This document shows positions 56,801 to 64,000 of a stretch of DNA of 64,000 nucleotides, piece by piece. This DNA is from Strobilurus pachycystidiatus (lineage: Eukaryota > Basidiomycota > Agaricomycetes > Agaricales > Physalacriaceae). The DNA lies in the NCBI GenBank assembly GCA_019915135.1, contig JAHLMK010000022.1, positions 620,001 to 684,000 on the forward strand, given 5' to 3'. The translations under genes were made by a program, and so were the position numbers. The notes under the pieces are model-generated. The model saw only the letters and a list, made by a program, of their open reading frames with translations. It did no database searches and was not told the DNA's origin. Every line of letters begins with the position of its first letter. The stretch's first letter is position 1.

Positions 56801-59800
56801 GGATGGGATCGTGGGTGTTGGCGGGGAGGGGGTGGGGTATTTGCCGGGGTACGAGTTTGACCAAGATAAACGGGGACTGGACACGGATACGACAGAGATC
56901 AGCAGCGCACTCGCTCGCCGCAACCTCTTCACATCATTCTCTCTCCCGACGTACATCCTCACCGCCTTCCAGCAGCTCACCTCCACCGTGCACCTCTCCT
57001 CCGTGTCCATCCTCATCGGGACCTACCCCACCACGCTCTCCGCCTACACCCAGTCCGGCGTGCCCGTCCACACCGGCGCCTCGCTCGGGTACCTCCTCCC
57101 CGTCCTCGCCAAGCCTGTCGTGCAGCACATCATGGACGCCGCCGTGCTCTCCATCTCGCAAGTCCTGATAAGCGACGTAGCAGAAGACGGGTTCAGTGTG
57201 AAGCTGAAAGGCGGGATCGGGCGCGCGGGGCCGTTTGATGCGCGGATTAGCTTCCCGGGGGGGTTGGGTGTGGCGTGGGAGGGGAGGGAGCTGGGGAGGA
57301 TAGCGATGGGGGATGTGGATGTTGTGGGTGACGTGGGCGCAAGCCTGGATATGGAGGCGAGGTTTGGGATTGGGAGTGGGGATAAGGAGGGTGTGGCGCT
57401 CTTTGCTCAGGTAAGTTACCTTTCTTTATGTATGTGTATGTGCTGTGCTGAACTTGCTGTCAGACCCTCCTAACGCAACCCACATTCACATGGAGCATCT
57501 CCGCCGCCTCCGTCTCCGTCGCCGCCCTCGGCATCTCCGTCTCCAATGTCACCCTCCCACCTAAACTCGTCTCCCTCAAGGGGTTCAACAACCTCAAAGG
57601 AGGTGTGCAAGTGAGGGGATTCGACCTCCCGCGGGACGCACCGAACGGGGCAGGGATAGAGCTGACGCTGGACACGGCGGTGACGAGCCCCGCGCAGGTG
57701 GGGATCACGCTCGATGCGCTGCTCTTTGATGCGTACACCCCGGGTGGGGAGGTGAAGATCGCGGAGGTGGCTTCGAGCAGCGGGGTGACGCTACTCCCTG
57801 GGGGGACGACCCAGATGGGGCTGGAGGGTGTCCTGATCCCACAGGGGACTCAAGAGGGGTTGGACGCTGTGAGCGCGGTGTTCAATAACTTCCTGCACGG
57901 GAAGGACTCTTCCCTCCTTGTGCGCGGCACGGGCGCGCGCCCTGCGGTGTCGTGGCTGAATGCGGGGATCCGCGCGCTGGAGGTGGGGACGACGCTCCCG
58001 AATGCGGGCGTGCTGGATGTGATCAAGGCGGTGGATCTGGAGGAGGCGACGATCTTGTTTAGTGAGGACCAGACGCAGACTCTGAGCTCGAAGAGCACCA
58101 CGGCGAGGTTTGAGCTCCCGTTTGGGTTTGGGGTGGACATCGTGCGGTTGGGGCAGACTATCCGCCTTTCCTCCTCCTCTTCTTCCACTGATTTTGGGAC
58201 ACTGGACATCCCAGAGGGAGACGCGCACACGGACGTCTCCACCCGGGTTATCGACCTGGTGTTCGGCGCCACACCGCTCACCATCCTCCCCGGACAAGAT
58301 TCAGCTTTCTCCACCTTTGTCAAAGACACCACGATCAACTCGCAGGTCACCCTCCGCCTATCCGGCGTCGCACACGCCCTTGCGCGCACAGCCGTCGGGC
58401 TCGTCGGACTCTCCGACATTGCGTTCAGCAACATCCACAGCACCCTCGGGGGCTTACAAGGCCTCGCTGCGCGTCCCGTCGACGTGCGCGGCTTGGACGT
58501 CGCCAAGGGCTTCCCCGAGTATCTCCTGATCAACGTGCAGACCCCGCTGTACGACCCCAGCAACCTCACCGTCGGGGTTGGGGACGTTTCCTTTGCGCTG
58601 ACCTTCGAGGGTGAGGAGGTGGGGGCGGCGGATCTGGGGGGGCTGGTGGTGAGGCCGGGGGAGGGGGTGTATGACGTTGCGGTGCACTTCACCTCCCAGA
58701 CCGCTACGGGGAGGAGGGTGCTGGAGAACTACATCGGGGGTGTGGACTCGGCTACTGTCATCAAGGGGTCGAGGGCGTCTACGGATGTGCAAGCGTTGAA
58801 GGAGGCCATGGCGGCGATCGAGCTCCGCCCGGTGGTTATACCGGGGATCAACGCGACGCTGGTGAGGGGGACGAGTATTGTCTTTCCGGTGGATGTGGCG
58901 AGTAATGGAGGTGAAGCCAGGGCACAGTTCACGCTAGCGAACCCGTTCAGCGCGGGCATTGGGATACGCAGTTTGGAGGCGGGGGTGACGTATCGCGGGA
59001 TCCCGCTGGGTGTTGTTAGCGCGAGCGGGGATGGTGAGTCACATACATACTTACATCTTCATGAAATTCTGATCTTTGGCAGTGCTGGACGTACCGGGCC
59101 ACGCGGAGGGGACGAGCGCAGCCGTGGGGATGCAGTTCAATATGAACCCGCTGGCGATTATCGGGCTTATTGGTGCGGCGGCGCAACAGGCGGGTGTGGA
59201 TTTGGGACCGCTGGGGGCGATGTTCGAGGTCGTGCTGCAGAATCCGGGGTGGCGGCCAAATGTGCGTAACTCTCCACTTGCAATTCCACTTGCACGTAGT
59301 CTGAATGATCTTTGTTTTGCAGGTAACGACGACGGTGTCACCGGAAGCACCTACGTGCGTGAGCGGGAACCAGTTTGACGTGGCCGGTGCGATCCTCGCG
59401 GCGCTCAAGGGCCTGGAGGTGGATCTGGCAATTGAGAGCGCGTTGGTCTTGGATGAGTGTGCGTACCTCGTTCTTCCTCTTCCTTCTTCTCCACCTTCTT
59501 TTCTTCTCCCATTCCCATCTGGTCTTCTTCTTTCTTCTCACTGACACCCTCCCCCCTTTAGTCCCCACCTCCCTCTCCTTCAACCAGACCTCCGTCCCCG
59601 CCCACACTGACACCACCGCCCTCTACCTCATCGGCGCCGTCGCCGCGCCCATCGCGCAGGCCCTCGTCGACCAGGCGCAGCTCTCCTTTTCCAGCGCTGC
59701 CATTAGCAACGTCCAAGAGGACGGGTTTGATTTAGCGTTGAAGGGCGCGCTGACGGGGACGGGGCCGCTGGATGCGAGGATCGAGTTTGTTGGGGGTGTT

Positions 59801-62282
59801 TTGTGAGTGCCAGTGCCCGTTGTGGTGTTTGTTGGGTGTTGGTACTGATTGGGTGTTTTGTTTGGTGTAGGGTAACGTGGGAGGGCGCGGACATTGCGCG
59901 GATTGCGCTCCCGCCGGTGTGTGCGGCGGCGGGGGCGGGTGTGCCGGAGTATGAGACGACGGGGAGGGTGGTTATCATTGATCAGGAACGGTGCGTTGTG
60001 TCTTATTCTCCTTCCCTTCCTTCCCCCCTCCTCCCCCCTCACTCACCCCCCCCCCCCCCCCCTCCTTTAGGTTCACGGCATTCACCACGCACCTCCTCCA
60101 CGCGCCCTCCTTCACATGGACGATCTCCACCCCCGCCCTCCGCCTCACCGCGCTCAACACCGTCTATGACGGTATCACGCTGAAGAAGGACGTTACCCTC
60201 AAAGCATTCGATGGCCTCCCGGGGGTGAATATCACAGCGTTTGACCTTCCGGGGGATGTGAGCGGGGGAGGAGGGGGGATAGAGATGCAGGTAGAGGTGG
60301 CGATCCCCAACGCGGCGCAGATCAGTTTGGATTTGGGCGGGCGGGAGGTCGGGTTTGTGGCGTCGTACGAGGGTGTAGAGCTGGGCCCGCTCCAGACGCA
60401 GGGCGGGCTGGTGTTGAGGGCGGGCGAGACGAGTGTGGTGAGGCTGGAGGGGGTGATCACGCCCAAGACAGAGGAAGGGGACCTCGAGGAGGTGGGGAAG
60501 CTGTTCAGCGCGTACCTCGCTGGGGAGACGTCTGCGCTCGTCACGACGGGGGCGGCTGCGCCGGTGTCGTGGCTCGCGGAGGCGTTCAAGACGCTCGAGC
60601 TGGATGTGGCGTTGAAGGGCGTGAAAGGGGACGTGATCACGAGTCTGGCGGTGGGGGATCTGAGCGTGGAGATGAACAGGCTGAGCGAGGAGTGGGCGCC
60701 GCTGACGACGAGCCGGGGGACGCGCGCGACGTATGCGAACCCGTTCGGGTTTGGGCTGGGCGTGTTTGAGGCGAGTGAGGATATCACGCTTTCGTCGGGC
60801 GGTGTGGACGTTGCGAGGCTGCGGTTGCCGAGTCATGCGGCGCAGGGGGGCGTGAGCACGGGACAGGCTGTCCCGCTGGACATCTCGTGGGAGGACCAGC
60901 CGCTCCTCCCTGTGGATCCTAGGACGTTCCCGCTATTGTTCGCCGGCGTAACTCTGAAACCCTCAGTCGACCTGGTCTTGAGCGGGACGGCGGACGTCCG
61001 CGCGCACACGTCCATCGGGGACGTGCCCATCTCGGGCATCCCGTTCTCCCTCCCGTCCTCCCTCGCGGGTATAGCCTCCTTTGGCGGCACGGCGCAGCTG
61101 GACGGGGTGCAAGTGGGCGGGGGTACGCCCGAGTACATCTACGCGCCCCTCACGACGACGCTGCAGAACCCGTCTAACGTCAGTCTCCTCACCAACGACG
61201 TCAGCCTCACCGTGACCTACGCGGACGAAGACGTAGTGCTCGGCCGCGCGCTCGTCAACACGTTCGACCTCGTCCCCGGTCCGAACACCATCCCCACGAT
61301 ATTCCACTACGCCCCCGCCGACGCCAACTCCACCTCCGCGCAGGCCTTCCTCGCCCGCTTCCTCACCACGCCGTCCACATCCGGCATCCCGCTCCTCATC
61401 GGCGGCGACGCCGCCAGCACGCCATACACCCCGCTCTCCCCCGCGCTGCAGAACCTCCGCCTCTCCGCGTCCCTCCCGCCTTTGGGCTTCGTGAACACGA
61501 TCATCACATCCATCCACGTGTCCATCACGCCCCTCACGCTTGCCACGAACCTCGTCTCCGCGACGATCACGCTGCACAACCCGCTTCCTAGCACGCCGTT
61601 GAGGATCACGTACATCCAGGCCGACGCGAGCGTCGCGGGGGTGGTGTATGCGCGCTTCTCCACACCCATTCCCGGGGGGATGGAGGTGGGCCCGGGGGAG
61701 ACGGTGGAGAGTCCGACGATTGAGGGGGTGGTGTTGACGCAGGGCGTGCTTGGGAGTCTGGGGATCATTCCGTTGGGGTATCTGGATGTGAGGTCGGCGA
61801 GTACTGTTGTTGTTGGAGGGGGCGGTGGGGAGGAAGGGTATGTGGTGCCGTGGTTGAAGCTGGACCAGGATGTGAGTGGTTGAAAGACGTTGATGGGTGG
61901 TGAATGACTGACTGACTGGTGATTGCAGCATGTACCGACGACGTACCATGTGGACCTTGGGTTGCCGAGCTCGGATGAGGCTTCGGCGTCAGAGTCAGAG
62001 TCTGAGTCTAGTGTATCTGCATCTGTGACGAAGAGCAGTGCGGAGACGACGACGACGACGAGCTCGAGTGCGGAAGAAACGACCAAGAGCTCGAGTGCGG
62101 AAGAAACGACCACGACCTCGGCGGCGGCGACGGTGCAAGAGAGCGACTCACCGACTTCCACGGCTCAGAAAACGACTTCCGCCGCGTCTCAAGTCACGAC
62201 TTCCACTGTGAAGGACGATTCACCCACTGCCAGTACCGATTCTGATTCACAGGCCTCCGCATCCGCATCCGCATCGGCGTAA
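53804..62282 (+). CDS. Giant single-pass membrane protein with repeated LEA-2/DUF3712 domains (Tag1-like)
   Basis: About 2,400 residues. It starts MEPARRSSEFFNGDESASLA. A basic FYKRRKF stretch precedes one membrane helix at about residues 76-103 (LISQAILIPLAIALLFILLF), so most of the protein is lumenal. The ectodomain is a chain of beta-rich LEA-2-like repeats, recognisable by recurring LANPFSAG, IEVRGIPLG-type, PGxNxTLLRG, EDGFxxxLKG and GPxDARI elements. Yeast Tag1, a vacuolar membrane protein with LEA-2 domains implicated in autophagy termination and possibly lipid transfer, is the closest known architecture I can name. A Ser/Thr/Glu-rich tail with 9-residue repeats (SSSAEETTK) ends at 62282. 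The coding region is extremely GC-rich. About 16 introns; not every edge was verified. Confidence 0.75.
60046..60062 (+). repeat. C17 homopolymer in an intron of the Tag1-like gene
   Basis: Uninterrupted run of 17 C directly upstream of the acceptor CTCCTTTAG at 60063-60070, serving as the polypyrimidine tract. Length may be affected by sequencing error. Confidence 0.8.
62061..62112 (+). repeat. 27-nt direct repeat in the Ser/Thr-rich tail coding region
   Basis: AGCTCGAGTGCGGAAGAAAC plus five more bases, present at 62061 and again at 62088; encodes the 9-residue unit SSSAEETTK. Confidence 0.85.
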
Positions 62283-63063
62283 CCACGCCAACAAAAAAAA
62301 AAGATCATGTATATATACCACGACTGCTGCTTAGGACCGTTACTCGATTACTTAGTTATTTCCTCACTTATCAATGACCGTGACTCGGAACTGTATACCT
62401 CTGGCTCTTAAAAGTTTACATACCTCGATTCAAATTTGAATGGAATTTTTCTTCTCCTGCATGCGACGAGTGTGCCAACTCGTCTTTGTAGCCGCTGTGT
62501 TTTGTCGTATCCGAGTGCATACGAGCAATAGCAAAAGACTGATGACTCCAGAAGGGGCCGGTCCTGGGCCTGGAGGGCGAAGTCCAGCGAAACCGCCCGC
62601 ACCTGCACCCCCGCCCCCCTATGATAGTGCCACTCTTGCGTTCATGTATGGGGGCCGAAGACCACGACCTTCGTTTGCGGTCGGTAGATTGAGAGATATT
62701 GTTTGTACTATCACAAGACAAGACTGCGGTTTGTTGTATACTTGACAAGCATTCACCACTACTACGCCGAAGATTGTACAAACAGCTCTGATTTTCCTGG
62801 TGAAACTTTCAAAGTTCATGTTGAGCCACTGGTGTATGTGGAATTCGAAGCTTGGCATCGAAAGACACAACATCATCAGCTTGTATATCACATCACGAAG
62901 TAGTATAGAGAGGGCTGGCTACTGTCATGGGCTCCCGTCATTGAAGAGCCAAGATGATCAACGTAAGTACTTGCAGCTCCAGGTCCGCCCTCACGTCGAC
63001 AACTCTCCGCATTCCACCTCTCGGCGAAAAAGATCATGTCGAGCTCGTGTCCAAATGGATTCC
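62283..63063. other. Convergent intergenic region
   Basis: 781 bp between the stops of the Tag1-like gene and IMP4. A 101-codon plus-strand frame at 62440-62745 is Pro/Gly/Ala-rich (PGPGGRSPAKPPAPAPPPPY) but has no splice or domain support. An A-rich run follows the Tag1-like stop at 62292-62302. Confidence 0.4.
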
Positions 63064-64000
63064 TCATCGCTTAGCCTTTTTCGCGGGCCCAACGCCCGAA
63101 GGGGCAGAGAGAACACTGCGCTTCTTCGCTGTACGAGAGTAGTGAGCCAAGACCCATTCACGCTCAGCCTGCGTCTGCTCTATTGTCCCCTGTCGTATTT
63201 CGTAAGCTAGAAATATGGGAGTGTGAATCCAAGAGGTTCTTAAGCAGTCGGATGTAAGGACCCACGCTTCATTTCGAACCGCGGTCCGACTTCGGCTAGC
63301 TGGACTTGTCGATGAGCTTGAACGAATACGTGATGTCTAGAAGAGGTTAGGGCTGGTAGTTTGGCTGAAGATGAGGCAGTACCGGAAAGATATAAAGTCA
63401 TCTTCGTTCGCAAAGGTCATCACACGCTTGCTGTCTTCCTTGGGTACGGGGAAGAGGTGTTTGAGGACATCCTGTACTCGTTCACCGAGTTTTGAGGAGA
63501 AGTTCTCGAATATGAGGTGTGGATATTGCTCAGAGACGGTGGAGTTTTGATAGGTGGCAATGTCGTGTCGAAGATTGACATTGCTGAGGGTGAAATAGAC
63601 GGTTGGTCCGTGAGGGAAATGTGAGACGATCATTGCATCTATCGTCCGTTCAGCGACGAGTTAGTAAGAATGGAACGGTGAACATACCTGGCTTCCCTCT
63701 GTGCTCATGCAGGACGATCAGATCCGTGACATCGTTGGCGCGACATGCGTCAGCAAGCTCTTTGACGACGTAGTTTCCGCGATTTATACGATGTGAATTC
63801 GGAAAGACAAGACGCATTTCCTGTTGTATGTCAGCGACGAATCAACGTCACTTTGCTTAGTATACCTTTGAGAATTGAAGAAGTTTGGATGAGGGATCTC
63901 GTGAGGTGGTGATGACGATTTTAGGGTCCGAGACGCCTGCTCGCGAGTATTCATTGTCAATGTGAGTACTTGGATCTGCGTTGAAGGTCAGCTACATCAT
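63064..64000 (-). CDS. IMP4: U3 snoRNP protein IMP4 (3' part; truncated by window end)
   Basis: Brix-domain protein of the SSU processome, needed for U3 snoRNA pairing with pre-rRNA. From the window end inward the frame reads [20 protein letters not shown], then [53 protein letters not shown] and RGKPG. Next come [20 protein letters not shown], then [74 protein letters not shown] and AKKAKR to the TGA at 63064-63066. Introns of about 85 nt are unusually long for this window near 63210 and 63310. The N-terminal exons lie beyond base 64000. Confidence 0.92.

Noticed and set aside
60963..61949. 328-codon minus-strand frame, and similar ones at 56252-57016, 57850-58692 and 61307-62161
   Set aside because: All are shadows of the GC-rich Tag1-like exons; the plus-strand reading has recurring LEA-2-like motifs and these do not.

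Overview
This window is nuclear DNA of a filamentous basidiomycete, most likely an Agaricomycete. The grounds are genes on both strands split by many 45-65 nt introns with CTRAC-like branch sites, a basidiomycete-type laccase, and best-recognised proteins that are fungal housekeeping genes. There are no operons, CRISPR arrays or rRNA, and I found no convincing tRNA. Identifications come from reading spliced translations by eye; no database search was run, and exon boundaries are inferred.

Layout. Positions 1-9 kb, mostly minus strand: M18 aspartyl aminopeptidase (truncated by the window edge), ALG8 glucosyltransferase, the divergent V-ATPase assembly factor VMA21, a proline-rich protein, an unresolved 2.2 kb stretch, and the DRG1/RBG1 GTPase. 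Positions 9-21 kb: KCH1-type potassium transporter, VTI1 SNARE head-to-head with EMC3, GlcNAc-6-phosphate deacetylase, NCS1 calcium sensor, a Cys-rich/disordered protein and a PROPPIN (WDR45/Hsv2-like). Positions 21-26 kb: a gene-poor accessory patch with a 386 bp TIR element (MITE) and a laccase. Positions 26-37 kb: a disordered protein with repeated acidic-PL motifs, a Kelch membrane protein, a small unknown gene, a C2H2 zinc-finger protein and MIX23. Positions 37-53 kb: GILT-like thiol reductase, a UBA-IBR-E2 ubiquitin enzyme, a peroxisomal ANT1/PMP47-type carrier, ATE1 arginyltransferase, the small DASH kinetochore subunit DAD4, the ER Hsp90 (HDEL) and a WW/FF-domain protein. Positions 53-64 kb: a repeat-bearing intergenic region, a very GC-rich giant LEA-2/DUF3712 (Tag1-like) membrane protein, and the 3' part of IMP4.

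Several genes share cell-biological themes: ER/secretory function (ALG8, EMC3, ER Hsp90, VTI1), vacuole/autophagy (VMA21, VTI1, PROPPIN, Tag1-like, M18 peptidase) and ubiquitin/N-degron turnover (UBA-IBR-E2, ATE1). Nothing indicates that they form a co-regulated cluster. The most unusual observations are a predicted 3-nt microexon supplying a copper-ligand histidine in the laccase, four predicted GC-AG introns (two of them the first introns of the head-to-head VTI1/EMC3 pair), a MITE with internally repeated arms, and the UBA-IBR-E2 fusion.
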